From Osedax fenrisi (taxonomy: Eukaryota > Annelida > Polychaeta > Sabellida > Siboglinidae): DNA of 64,000 bases. Position 1 is the stretch's first letter. Every line of letters begins with the position of its first letter. A program made the position numbers and the translations under genes. The stretch lies in contig OZ025239.1 of NCBI GenBank assembly GCA_964019155.1, positions 73,311,917 through 73,375,916 on the forward strand, read 5' to 3'. Below, in pieces: positions 26,890 to 38,912 of this stretch. The notes beneath the pieces are model-generated. The model was given only the letters and a program-made list of their open reading frames with translations. It was not told where the DNA came from and searched no databases.

Positions 26890-28762
26890 AAAAGTATATG
26901 TTATGGGTATATCAGATTATATTTATTATATGGACTTTATATATAAAAATAAAATAATTAATGATAACCAATATGGATTTATTGAAAAATCCAATACTAC
27001 CCTTTCACATTTTAACTTACAACATTTTTTATTTACTAAACATAGTTTAAATAAAAAAATTGCTACGCTATTTTTAGACCTTAAAAAAGCGTTCGATGTT
27101 GTAGACCATGACATTTTATTAAAAAAATTAGAATACTGTGGTTTTAGGGGTCATGTAAATGTGTTTTTAAAAAATTATTTATTAGATAGAAAAGTTAAAA
27201 CTCGAATAAATAATACTGTATCATCTGTTAGAAATGTACGTTTTGGTGTTCCTCAGGGATCAGTATTAGGTCCATTATTTTTTATAATATTTATTAATGA
27301 CATATCAAATATATTTAATAATGATGATAATATAAATTTAAATATATATGCAGATGACACATCACTCTCTATATTTGCAAATTCAAATGAAGAATTGAGT
27401 AGTAATATGCAATTATATTTAGATAGATTATGTCATTGGTTTAATATAAATAAATTAAAATTGAATATTGAAAAAACTAAAATACTTCCTTATTTTAATA
27501 CAAAAATTATAAATAATATAAATTTAAATAATGCGAACATAGAAATAGTAGATAGGTATACGTTTTTAGGTATTATATTAGATAGTAATTTAACATATTC
27601 GTTTCATATTATAAATTTGTGTAATAAATTATCAAAAATTGTATATCTTTTTCGGAAGCTAAAATTTCTTAACATACACAATTTAATTATATTATATAAT
27701 TCACTATTTTTATCAAATATTTCATATGGAATAGAAATATGGGGTAATGTTTATGAAGATAGATTAAAAAAACTAGTATTAATACAAAAAAAAACAATTC
27801 GAATTATCAATAAAAATATGATAGACAAGTCTCAATTACCTCTGATTCGTTTATCACACACTAATAATATGTTTAAATATAATTCTATTTTAAAATTGAA
27901 TGAACTCATATCTTTTAGAATAATATTATTTTTATATAACCTTTTACATATATGTTATAGTTATTATAATAACTATAACATTAATCTAGATACATTTTTT
28001 ATTTATAATAAAGACAAATCAAGATTTATTTTACCATTAATGAAAACAACGAAATTTCAAAACACAATTTTTTTTAAAGGCCCAAAATACTATAATAATA
28101 TAATGAGTAATAATATATTAAAATCTGAAAATATACATAATATACACAAATTAAAAAAAGTATTAAAGAATTACTTTTTAAATAAATATTAGTTTTTATA
28201 TTTTAGCATTTTAATAATTTTTAATATTTTTAATCTTCGTCAATTTTTAAAATTTTTATATTTAAAACTACTTGGGTCATATTTATGTTATTATATTTTT
28301 ATAATTTTTTATTATTTTATTCGCACTTTTTTGTTATATAATTGTTTGCACAAGTTTTAAACATACTTTATTTTAATTTGTATATACTAAACCATTTGAA
28401 TCATTTTATGTTATTACATTTCAATAATTTTTTATTATTTTATTCGCACTTTTTGTTTTATATTTGTTTGCACAAGTTTTAACACATTTTATTTTATTAG
28501 TTTATTTAATGGATTGATGAAACATGATGAAATACGCCGAGGGACATTATTTGTATTATTATTATTATTCTCTTTATATATATTTCTTTACTCTTATTAT
28601 ATTGAATTCTAGTACACAAGTCTTATTATTATTGTATAAATGTCCCAAAGCTATTATATTCATATACTATGGAGGTATCGACTTAATAAAGCTACTTATA
28701 GCTTTCAATGATCCTCCTTAGACAATTGTCTATAAACTGATTTCATTCATTCATTCATTCAT
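26890..28762 (+). mobile_element. CR1/L2-like LINE, 5'-truncated, with (TTCA)n tail
   Basis: Starts inside the reverse transcriptase and ends in (TTCA)n at about 28742-28762, the sort of 3' microsatellite used by CR1/L2-type elements. The 3' UTR contains a ~125-bp tandem duplication (about 28260-28380 and 28390-28500; each copy has TTATTCGCACTTTTTTGTT and TTTGCACAAGTTTTAA). The remaining RT frame is uninterrupted, suggesting a fairly recent insertion. The 5' junction could not be placed to the base. Confidence 0.8.
26903..28192 (+). CDS. Reverse transcriptase ORF of a truncated CR1/L2-like LINE
   Basis: About 429 residues, open to a TAG stop. The first residue is not a true start because the ORF enters mid-domain. 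RT blocks: NDNQYGFIEKSNTTL (usually QYGFR.. in active copies); LFLDLKKAFDVVDHDILLKK; the conserved GVPQGSVLGPLFFIIFINDI; IYADDTSLSIF with the catalytic YADD; then LNIEKTKIL and FLGIILDSNL, followed by SNISYGIEIWGN. The C-terminal ~130 residues are Asn/Lys/Leu-rich without a known fold. No endonuclease is present because of 5' truncation, so the copy cannot move by itself. Codon use is extremely AT-rich. Confidence 0.9.
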   Translation: MGISDYIYYMDFIYKNKIINDNQYGFIEKSNTTLSHFNLQHFLFTKHSLNKKIATLFLDLKKAFDVVDHDILLKKLEYCGFRGHVNVFLKNYLLDRKVKTRINNTVSSVRNVRFGVPQGSVLGPLFFIIFINDISNIFNNDDNINLNIYADDTSLSIFANSNEELSSNMQLYLDRLCHWFNINKLKLNIEKTKILPYFNTKIINNINLNNANIEIVDRYTFLGIILDSNLTYSFHIINLCNKLSKIVYLFRKLKFLNIHNLIILYNSLFLSNISYGIEIWGNVYEDRLKKLVLIQKKTIRIINKNMIDKSQLPLIRLSHTNNMFKYNSILKLNELISFRIILFLYNLLHICYSYYNNYNINLDTFFIYNKDKSRFILPLMKTTKFQNTIFFKGPKYYNNIMSNNILKSENIHNIHKLKKVLKNYFLNKY

Positions 28763-29776
28763 ATATGAGATTATATGTATTAATTTTTCTATAAATTGGA
28801 TGATGGAACGTATGTTCAAGTGCAGTGTATATGAATGAATGAATGAATGAATGAATTAATTAAGTTTATAGATTACATTTAAGTATATAGTACATACTAT
28901 AAGTATACTTATAGTTAATACACATAGGAAGGGTAACAAGACCTCCTATAACCTCGATGTCATACGATGTCTTTAAAGTACCCTACCCTTACTTCGCGGG
29001 TTTTTTGTAAGTATACGCTATAGCGACAAATAAATATTAACATATTGAATCATTTGAATTTTGTAACATATATATTTACAAGATAGTTATCTTCTTTTAT
29101 AAATAAAATACAATATTATATTAATATATCTGATTAATAAAATAATACAACCAATGCCTTTTTTCGGTCAACTCCCAAACTCCTCTGTGTTTGCAATAAC
29201 GCCCGCGGATATGTGGCGATACCTTAATTATCTGTCCTTCATTCTAAAATTCAATATATCATTAAACAAATATAAAACTACGTTATACCATATTAATATA
29301 TAATAAATATTCTTTAATTATTTTATAATCATCATTCTCCTTTAAGCGAAAAACGTAATATATTCGGCAACTCTATACATCATCAATAATGCAAAAGTTA
29401 GTGATTATGGATTTATTAAAATTAAATGTATCTTCATATTTTTTAATTCTCTATAAATTTCATATGTAAAGTTTTTCTGTATACAGATACTATTGATCCT
29501 ATATTATAAACACATATTGAGATATAACAACCCACAAAGTTTTGATTGTCCGCGAAGTATGTTATGGCTACTTTCCCCTACAAGTTTATAAATTCATTAA
29601 TATTCATTAATACATATACATAAATAATACTTATGTATTAATGTATTTATTGAATATATATACTTAAATATAAATATGCAAACATATATGTATATACTAA
29701 CACACATATAAACATACAACACATGCTATATATATATATATATATAGGTATGCGTATACGTATATATTATTAGATA
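28763..29776. other. Non-coding sequence with (GAAT)n and one solitary CTTTCCCC|TA end
   Basis: (TGAA)n at about 28830-28857 is inverted relative to the (TTCA)n tail 70 bp before it. The sequence ends a possible relic at CTACTTTCCCC|TA (29568-29580) that resembles the GGGGAAAG termini, but no left partner is clear. No gene seen. Confidence 0.5.
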
Positions 29777-30737
29777 GGGGAAAGTCCCCGATTACCGACC
29801 CCTAAATGATTATTTGTAATAACTTATTCAATATTAAATTTATTTAATTGACATTTTATAATTAGGGTAATATTATGGCAATGAAAAATGTGGCTATTTT
29901 AAATTTTTGATATAAATATATTTACAAGAATAAACCGGGGGGTCGGTAATCGGATACATGTGCCTAATACAGACCCCCTTCCCCTATTATCGACCCCCTA
30001 CAATAATCGTGGTATAAATAATTGTAGTATTATAATATCCAATAAAAAGAGTAGATATACATAAATATAATTAATTATAATATACACGCAATTTATTTTG
30101 TATTTAATTTATGTTTTAATAGTAATATTAAATTTAAATTTAAACTTTATAGTAATTATATTAAAATAGTGTATATTATTATTTAATATTTATTTATCAA
30201 TCAGTAAGTATATAATCAACTGGAATCAAGCATCCTAAATCTATATCCATGATACACAAACAACTTACGACATATTTTAAAGTAAAATACGAATCTATTT
30301 TGATTGGATTCAATAAATCACATGGGGTCGGTATTAGGGTAATTTAGGGGGTCTGATATAGGAAAATCATATGGGTTGCTATTATTAAGATATATTGGTT
30401 AATAATTATTCAAATTAAATTATTTTTATAAAAGTTATAAATATTGTATTGATCTACAATATTATGTGCAGTATTAAGTTTTATTTTAATTAATAAAGTA
30501 TTTACAATGATTTAAAAAAAGTTATTATTCAAATATTTAAAAAGAAAAAACAGAATATATCATTTTATCAAATAACAATTGTAGGATTGAATATTTTTAA
30601 AAACAAAATACTTATTCATATTTATCATTAATTTACTAACATTTCGTGTATATATAATTTTTTAATATCTCTTATAGTTACTGAGATACGAGAGGGGGTC
30701 GGTATTAGGAGGGGGTCGGTAATCGGGGACTTTCCCC
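29777..30737 (+). mobile_element. GGGGAAAG-family TIR element (961 bp), best-preserved copy
   Basis: Runs from TA|GGGGAAAGTCCCCGATTACC to GGTAATCGGGGACTTTCCCC|TA. The terminal 20 bp are perfect inverted repeats of each other. ACCGACCCC/GGGGTCGGT-type motifs occur in five clusters (ends; about +163 and +200; about +548). It shares length and order of blocks with 1404-2363 and 4938-5871. Non-coding, so movement would need a transposase in trans. Confidence 0.9.
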
Positions 30738-30847
30738 TATACCCTATATATACTTATATTGAACATATTTGCGGATACACCATCTGGGACTCTGTGCTTC
30801 GATAACAAACGACTGTACTGAGGTGATATAATGTATGCATTGTTAGT

Positions 30848-31129
30848 GGTATTGTTATTGTTATTGTTATTTTTGTGGAGTCATGTCATCCCATCCAGGA
30901 ACTTAGATGAAGTTTTTATTTATAACCATATGGCTTTAATTTCCCTTCGAAGCCGCTCTCGTGTTAAGGCATCCGTGGTTTTAACGAGAGCCGATCATTT
31001 ATTTATACACAATTATATAAGATCACTTCTAAATATTATTTAAGACCTATTTTAATGGTCCGGACGGCTCGAACCCGCGTCATACTGCTTGTGTGTCTGA
31101 TGACTTAGCCGACTGAGCCACACAAGCAG

Positions 31130-31131
<2 letters not shown>
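30848..31131 (-). repeat. tRNA-derived SINE
   Basis: On the minus strand it begins with a tRNA-like head: A-box-like TGGCTCAGTCGGCTAAG (complement of 31104-31120) and B-box-like GCGGGTTCGAGCC (complement of 31067-31079). About 200 bp of body follow, then a tail of AATAAC repeats (complement of 30848-30873). A 12-bp inverted pair, ACTGCTTGTGTG / CACACAAGCAGT, lies in the head (31083-31094, 31119-31130). The anticodon arm is not canonical, so it is not a functional tRNA gene. Confidence 0.7.
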
Positions 31132-31181
<50 letters not shown>

Positions 31182-32565
31182 ATATATAAATTGAACGTTT
31201 CCTAGCTCTTAACTCCATATATATGTATACTCTGATCATGTGGGACCACCATCGTCCGCTGTCTCTACTTTACTTCGACTGAGTGGGTATGCTGCACCCG
31301 ATACGTTGCTAGTCATCCTCGTAACCTCTAACTTTAACGAAAGTCATGCGATGCTCTCAAATACCCGCTGATCATCGTGCTACTTATTCTGAAACAACTA
31401 TCAGCTCTACAGAAATACAGAAATTTCCATTGACGACGATTTTTAATAAATTCAAATATTATATTTTATTTTATTATATTATTTGTATATGTTCTCCAAT
31501 ATATGTTCATAGTGTACACACTTCTCTCTTCCTACTATATACTATTAATAGAGGTAATTACCTCACTTGTAGAAGATTTCACTATAGTTTCCATTATAAT
31601 TGTCTCTATAGATATATCTTGCATCTATTATATCAACATTCATTTAAATAACCCCCTCCTGCTTATGCCATTGCTATTTTTAATTCGGCTACTCTCTCGT
31701 GTCCCTAATATCTTACTACTAAACCCCACACAAGTCCTTCTAAACTCCTCCATCCAATAAAACATGAATCCATCTTCCATTACCCCTAAATACAATACTA
31801 AATAGTAAACCCCTATTACCTCCACTTCACCCTTACCCATTATGTGTTCCATCTCCCTTACTTCCAAACTACTTAACAATAAAACATACCCCTGCAATCT
31901 GCGTTAATCCTACATCATACTGTACCCCTGCTAGTTATCACCATCAACTACCTCTCAACCCACAATCACCATATCAACTGCCACATCCCGATACTTCTTA
32001 TTATGATCCACCATCCTAACGACATCACTTTCTCTCACCACTTCTGTGTCACAACTAAATAACGTATTCTCTAGCAACTCCTAATACGCATACATCTAAC
32101 CTCAAATACATGTATCTGCAGAGTCCCCACTTTGATTAAATATCTTAATATGCCAACTAAATAGATAATTAAGACAACATTTAACAACCATTCGGCCCAC
32201 ATTTATCTAATTAACTATAGTTAATAGGGTATACCCTACCAATAAATCATATTTAACAATATTTTTGATTGCTAGGAAATATATTAAATTTGCCCATATA
32301 TTCCTCCATGCGTACCTTAAAAAAATGTTGTAAGTGATGCACCATAGATACACTTATGATTTATATAAAGTGTTCATATTACACAGGTGAGAACATTGGA
32401 TAAGCTACATTGATAGCATGAAGGCATTGTAAGATATTGTACTAAACTTCCCAAATGGGTGGTAGGATGTAAGTCTACCAAAGCGAGAAAACCAGAGGGA
32501 GATCCTCCAGTCAGGTGATCCAGATCATGGTGCACCTTATATATTGTTATATGCAGGCGTATATG
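31131..32565. other. Non-coding sequence; (TA)n then unassigned mixed sequence
   Basis: (TA)n at 31131-31177. The stretch 31640-32120 is pyrimidine-rich on the + strand and less AT-rich. It has several open frames but no motif I recognise and no splice pattern I can defend. Confidence 0.5.
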
Positions 32566-33272
<707 letters not shown>

Positions 33273-33276
33273 AGTA

Positions 33277-34061
33277 CCAGTAAACTCGGACCAGGTAAAC
33301 TCGTACCACTTTTGAGGTAAACTCGGACCACTTTTAAAGTAAACTCGGACCACTTATTAAAAACATAAAGTAAACTCGGACCACTTATTAAAATAACTAT
33401 ATTTTGTATATTTCTATAATATAATATGCTTTAACTTATAAGTTAAAAGTATAATTTCACTGTATATAATTATATTTACATTGATATTGCGAGTATTCCG
33501 ATATTATAACACATACATAATTTATCATTTAATAACTTTAATAAAATTTAATAACTTAACATAATTTAAATTGTCGTATATCACCACATAGCTAGAGAGA
33601 AAGTTCTCTCTAGCTCTATGTATATCACCGACGAGACCCACGATAGAAGCTATATTTATTATGATAGAAGTATACAATATATAAGTTATTTTAATAAGTG
33701 GTCCGAGTGTACTTCACAAGTTGTCCGAGTTTACTTCACAAGTGGTCCGAGTTTACTTCAAAAGTGGTGCGAGTTCAAATTAAATGTTTACCTATTTAAG
33801 TATATAATTCCACAAAAATATCATATTAAATGACTCTTTTTATAATTTATTTAATAGATATAATATAATTATATAAGGTGGAAGTAAGTTAAAGCATATT
33901 ATATTATAGAAATGTACTAAATATAGTTATTTTAAAAGTGGTCCGAATCTTCTTTATGTTTTTAATAAGTGGTGCGAGTTTACTTTATGTTTTTAAAAAG
34001 TGGTCCGAGTTTACTTTAAAAGTGGTCCGAGTTTACCTCAAAAGTGGTCCGAGTTTACTGG
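33277..34061. mobile_element. Foldback TIR element (785 bp) inserted in the TAG array
   Basis: Left end TA|CCAGTAAACTCGGACC, right end GGTCCGAGTTTACTGG|TA. The inverted arms extend about 170 bp each (to a TTAACTTATAAG-like region near 33435, mirrored from about 33888). Each arm has four to five tandem-like copies of AGTGGTCCGAGTTTACTT spaced 20-35 bp; two to three more lie inside at 33700-33780. Non-coding. Both sides continue as TAG triplets, so the element either landed in an existing array or the array grew around it. Confidence 0.88.
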
Positions 34062-34279
34062 TATTCGTAGTAGTAGTAGCAGTATCAGTAGCAGTAGCCT
34101 TGTAACCTAATGGTTTAGACACTGCCATTCAACTTCTTAGTAGAGTTTTCGGCCGTGTTTTCAAAAATTAATTTGTATACGCAGTGTTAAATAGATGGGT
34201 TTTTAACCTACTTTTAAATATGGGGGTCGACTGATTATGTATATTATATACATATACAGTATATACTATATATATATAT

Positions 34280-35190
34280 ATATATATGGACCATTACTTT
34301 TTCTATAATTATTAATGATATGATATCGTGTTTTCCAGAATATAAATTAATATTATTTGCTGATTATACTGATGTAATTATCTAATATGATAAATCATCT
34401 AATAATCTAAATTATAAATTACAATCAGCATGTGATGACATTTTTCTATGGTCTAAACTTACTAAATTATCCATAAATATAGATAAAATGCATTGTATGT
34501 CATTTAAAAATGATATAATATTTAATATAAATATAGATAATACTCTTATCTCAAGTGAGTTCTGCAAAATGTCTTGGAATAAATCTAGATACTTGTTTCA
34601 ATTGGAAAAGTCATGTAGGTTATCTTAAAAATAAATTATTGAAAATGTTATGATTATAAAAAATATGTCATACTTTGTAAATAGCATCTGCCATTATCAA
34701 ACTATACTATGCATTATTTATCTACATTTAATTTACTGTATAGAAATATGGGGACATAGTTTTGTATCAAACTTAAATAGCATTTATTTAATTCAAAAAA
34801 ATATTTTAAAAATAATTGTTAACAAACCAAATTATTTTTCAACTGTTCCTTATTTAAAGAAAATAGATTATTATCTTTATATGATATTTGTAAGTACAAG
34901 ACTTGTATTTACATGTATAAAATAGTCTATAAATTGTACCATCTTATTACTTTAAATCATTTTACATTGAGGCCTAAAAAATATTAAAACCAGGAGTAGG
35001 TGTGAAACTGTAACGGATATATTGTACCTGATATATGTACCAAACTGTTATTTTATTCAACCTTATTTTAAATATAATTATATAAATAATACCTTACTTG
35101 CATTCAGACCAAGACTTTTGAATGATTTAAGTATAGATATAAGAAAGGCCCATTCCTTATCATTATTCTGTAAAAAATTTAAATAATTAT
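34280..35190 (+). pseudogene. CR1/L2-like LINE reverse transcriptase fragment
   Basis: Related to but diverged from the LINE at 26.9 kb. Readable pieces: FSIIINDMISCFPEYKLILF then ADYTDVII (catalytic F/YADD mutated to ADYT), stop; DDIFLWSKLTKLSINIDKMH; LGINLDTCFNWKSHVGYL after a frameshift; LHLIYCIEIWG (34713-34754), the block equivalent to SNISYGIEIWG; and PRLLNDLSIDIRKAHSLSLF near 35108-35170. Several stops and shifts show decay. 5' and 3' limits are approximate. Confidence 0.8.
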
Positions 35191-35538
35191 ATATATATAA
35201 TACTTATTTTATTATAATGCATATATTTTTAGTTTAAATTTTATTTAATATATTTGACTTATGAAAATATTTGTTTATATTTTATTTAAATTTTTAAATT
35301 ATATTTATTTTACATTACAAAAATACTAACATTATATTAAATTTTGACACTATAAAAACTGACTTTATAAAAATTATTATTTATGATTTTATTATTTTAT
35401 TGGCGTTTCTTTAATTTGACATTAAATAAATTACTTTAGGAAAATTTGAATTATCAAATGAATTTAAAAATATTTAAAAATTGTTAAAATGTATATATAG
35501 TAACATGTATATATGTGTATTTATGTGTATGTATATGC

Positions 35539-35576
<38 letters not shown>

Positions 35577-35675
35577 TATAAATTATAATGTATATTTATA
35601 TGTATATGTATGTATGTATGTGTATGTGTATATTTATATATGTGTGTTCGAGTGTATATATTTTTCTGTATGTAC

Positions 35676-35740
35676 AATGTACAATGTACAATGTACACTG
35701 TACATTGTACAGTGTACACTGTACACTGTACAGTGTACAG
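35676..35740. repeat. GTACA-type palindromic microsatellite, left part
   Basis: TGTACAATGTACAATGTACA followed by TGTACACTGTACA-type units of about 7 bp. Every unit is a near-palindrome. It stops exactly at the TAGTGATGTAAA terminus at 35741 and resumes at 49868. Confidence 0.9.
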
Positions 35741-35766
35741 TAGTGATGTAAATTTAGGAGATTTTT

Positions 35767-35863
35767 TACTATCTCGAGATAATCAAATACTAAAATATAC
35801 TGTCTCGAGATAATCAAATACTAAAATATACTGTCTCGAGATAATCAAATACCTCGATGAAAA
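35767..35863. repeat. 31-bp tandem repeat with CTCGAG
   Basis: Three copies of a unit reading TGTCTCGAGATAATCAAATA then CTAAAATATAC; each contains the palindrome CTCGAG. It lies 26 bp inside the left end of the composite hAT segment, where transposase subterminal sites would be expected. Confidence 0.85.
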
Positions 35864-35949
35864 TTTATACCGATTGCAATCGCAAAGTATTAAAAAAATA
35901 AGAAACAAATGATTAAATTATAATACTATTTATTAATATAAAGATTTAT

Positions 35950-36195
35950 TAATATGTAAAAATATTAATGTCTCAACTAATTGTGGCAATATACGGTTTA
36001 ACCGATTCGTCAATATGCAGCTTGCAGAACTGAATACTCGCTCGGATGCAACTGAATTCCTCGGATACATAGGTATCGTTTTGCTAAGTTAGCCAAAGAT
36101 AGGATACGGGCATCATTTTCTTTATACCAACTCAATGGATTAGTATTGGGTCAAGTCACTGGCATTTTCATATATTTGTCAAACTCATCCTCCTC
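35950..36195 (-). pseudogene. Decayed hAT transposase C-terminal dimerisation domain
   Basis: On the minus strand the translation includes EEDEFDKYMKMPVT, stop, then NPLSWYKENDARILSLANLA followed by KRYLCI and, after a small disruption, HPSEYSV(F)-like sequence. This is the Ac/BED-type hAT C-terminus (NPL.WW..N...P.L..LA..YL.IP....PSER.FS). The Pro-Ser-Glu of the PSERVFS block survives and the rest is broken by stops. Its position and strand put the 3' end of the old transposase next to the terminus at 35741, as expected for one element. Confidence 0.75.
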
Positions 36196-36257
36196 CTATG
36201 ATAGAGTATACATCTTATAAATCTTAGCTAACTATATAAATTATATAAACTATATAA

Positions 36258-36820
36258 AATAGATAATTTGATGCCGATACAAGAAATTATGTTAACGAGA
36301 TAGATAATTTTATGTAAAGATAGATAATTTGATGACGAGACAAGTAATTATGATGAAGAAATAAGTAATTATGATGACGAGATAGATAATTTGATGACGA
36401 GATAAGTAATTATGAGGCTGAGATAAGTAATTATTATGACGAGATAGATAATTTGATGACGAGATAAGTAATTATGAGGCTGAGATAAGTAATTATGATG
36501 ACGAGATAGATAATGTGATGACGAGATGAGTAATTATGAGGCTGATATAAGTAATTATGATGACGAGATAGATAACTTGATGACGAGATAAGTAATTATG
36601 AGGCTGAGATAAGTAATTATGATGACGAGATAGATAATTTGATGACGAGATAAGTAATTATGATGACGAGATAGATAATTTGATGACGAGATACGTAATT
36701 ATGATGACGAGATAGATAATTTGATGACGAGATGAGTAATTATGAGGCTGAGATAAGTAATTATGATGACGAGATAAGTAATTATGAGGATGAGATAGAT
36801 AAATTGATGACGAGATAAGT
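36258..36820. repeat. 21-bp minisatellite (GATGACGAGATAAGTAATTAT), first array
   Basis: About 27 units of 21 bp. Two main unit types (GAGATAGATAATTTGATGAC and GAGATAAGTAATTATGAGGCT) alternate to make a ~63-bp higher-order repeat. Downstream sequence (36840-36960: GTTAACGTATTAAGTTGCC, TATAAGTTAAATTAAATTA) is shared with the second array at 47.6 kb. Confidence 0.9.
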
Positions 36821-37566
36821 ATAAAATATTTATATGATATGTATTTATAATTTAAGTTAACGTATTAAGTTGCCTTAATCAAGTACTAATTATAATAGTA
36901 TAAGTTAAATTAAATTATAAATACGCAATTATTATAATATTATTCTGATATTGTTCTGTATAATAAATATACCGTGATTTAATTATATTTTATTATAAAA
37001 TATTTTACTATATAATAATTTTACCGTAAGTTAACTATATTTTATTATTACATATTGTCTTATATAATACCTCATATAATAATATATATATATATATATA
37101 ATATATATTTATATATATATAATTATAATGTATGTAGTAATGTATATTTTCAAAATTAATGATATATAACAATATAATTGTAAAATACAAATATTTTTTT
37201 TTTAAATAAATATTTGTTAGAAATTGTATTATTGGATATTTAAAAATAATTATTATGCTTTATTATAACTAATAAATTATATCACTAATAAGTGTAATAT
37301 TACACCATCAGGAATATCATTCTGTTTTACCGAACAGTTAATGGAATTACATATAGCAGGCATTTTTGTATGACATATAAAATTGGGATCATAACAAGAA
37401 TTCGACAGCAAGGACACGAACACATACTTGCGGGAGTTATATTTATATTGCGGGAGTTGAAATATTCAAATAAATATACATACGCGTGAAAGTAGATCCG
37501 AATGAAAGTAGATCCTAGCATATAGTAATTATATATATATGTATGTATGTGTGTGATAAAAATAAA

Positions 37567-37640
37567 TCTAGCTCCAGCTAGATTCGAACTCGGGACTTTA
37601 TGCTTAGAACGCATCCTTTATAGCACTGAGCCACAATTGT
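37567..37640 (-). repeat. tRNA-Arg-like SINE head or tRNA relic
   Basis: Minus strand reads TGTGGCTCAGTGCTATAAAG (A box), then ATGC-GTTCTAA-GCAT, a 4-bp stem with a 7-nt loop whose central TCT would be an Arg anticodon, then GAGTTCGAATCTAGC (B box). D- and T-stem pairing is poor. The sequence is the left part of the perfect palindrome at 37595-37678, so the A box and anticodon region are also present inverted. Confidence 0.6.
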
Positions 37641-37678
37641 GGCTCAGTGCTATAAAGGATGCGTTCTAAGCATAAAGT
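37595..37678. repeat. Perfect 84-bp palindrome (42-bp arms, no spacer)
   Basis: Centred between 37636 and 37637 at CCACAA|TTGTGG. All 42 bases of each arm pair. It starts within the tRNA-like sequence and ends where the next palindrome begins. Confidence 0.97.
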
Positions 37679-37825
37679 TATCTATTTATAGTATATATAT
37701 ATAAATGTTTTTTAAATAGGAAAATGAATAGCATAATATATAACATGGGTTAACCCATGTTATATATTATGCTATTCATTTTCCTATTTAAAAAACATTT
37801 ATATATATATACTATAAATAGATAA
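37678..37825. repeat. Perfect 148-bp palindrome (74-bp arms, no spacer)
   Basis: Centred at GGGTT|AACCC (37751/37752). Arms run to TTATCTATTTATAG and its complement without a mismatch that I can see. It directly adjoins the preceding palindrome. Confidence 0.95.
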
Positions 37826-38570
37826 TTTTTTTAAAACTAAATTTAAATTATTACTATCAGAAATTACTCGATTATAATTCGAATATGTTACGTACGAATG
37901 AGATCGATATAGTTTTAGAATGTCCATTTAATTTCAAGTAGAATCAATATATTATATATGTATAATACTATACGTCATAAATATGTTATCCGTTATAGTA
38001 ACTGTACAATGAAGTATTAGTTAATAAATTTGATTTTTAATTAAATTTAAATTATTAAATGGACATTCTAAAACTATATCGATCTCATTCGCACGTAACA
38101 TATTCGAATTATAATCGAGTAATTTCTGATAGTAATAATTTTAATTTAATTTAAAATCAAATTTATTAACAAATACTTCATTGTACAGTTACTATAACGG
38201 ATAGCATATTTATGACGTATATTATTATACATATATAATATATTGATTCTACTTGAAATTAAATGGACATTCTAAAACTATATCGATATCATTCGTACGT
38301 AACATATTCGAATTATAATCGAGTAATTTCTGATAGTAATAATTTAAATTTAATTTAAAATCAAATTTATTAACAAATACTTCATTGTACAGTTACTATA
38401 ACGGATAGCATATTTATGACGTATAGTATTATACATATATAATATATCGATTCTACTTAAATGGACATTCTAAAACGATATCGATCTCATTCGTACGTAA
38501 CATATTCGAATTATAATCGAGTAATTTCTGATAGTAATAATTTAAATTTAGTTTAATTAAAAAAAATTAT
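37826..38570. repeat. Inverted-plus-direct array of ~200-bp units
   Basis: One unit in reverse (about 37838-38030) is followed by two full forward units (about 38053-38262 and 38263-38457) and a partial third (38458-38565). Landmarks: AAATGGACATTCTAAAAC, CGTACGTAACATATTCGAAT, GTAATTTCTGATAGTAATAA, ACTTCATTGTACAGTTACTA. The copies are nearly identical. Non-coding in all frames. Confidence 0.9.
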
Positions 38571-38613
38571 TTATTTATAATATATATCTTATATTTATAT
38601 ATATATATACACA

Positions 38614-38663
<50 letters not shown>

Positions 38664-38912
38664 TATATATATTATATACATGTATGCGTATTATATAATA
38701 TATATCTGAATAATCGCGTATGAATATAAATTATATTGCAAATCATTTAAATGCATAACACATCACTGAATGTAACGAGCCTATAGCAAACTATTTTGCG
38801 CGCGCGCGCAGTATATTTAAAGTTCATGTCCTTGCATTGCAGTGTTGCTGTTGGATTCTTGTGATCATCCTAAAATTGTATAGTTTGATATATCATATGA
38901 TTAATTTTTAAA
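38571..38912. other. Spacer with (TA)n and a (CG)n tract
   Basis: (TA)n at 38619-38656 and an alternating CGCGCGCGCG at about 38799-38808, unusual in this AT-rich DNA. No gene seen. Confidence 0.6.

Noticed and set aside
28980..29578. Fifth GGGGAAAG-type element ending CTACTTTCCCC at 29578
   Set aside because: Only the right end is convincing. ACTTCGCGG words occur at both sides (about 28991 and 29553) but the left terminus cannot be defined.
31057..31130. Functional tRNA gene on the minus strand
   Set aside because: No canonical anticodon arm; the body and AATAAC tail indicate a SINE.
36258..36820. Regular 21-bp repeats considered as a CRISPR array
   Set aside because: Units are contiguous with no unique spacers, and the DNA is animal.
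37567..37640. Functional tRNA-Arg gene on the minus strand
   Set aside because: A- and B-box-like words and an anticodon loop are present, but D, T and acceptor stems do not pair acceptably and the sequence is half of a palindrome.
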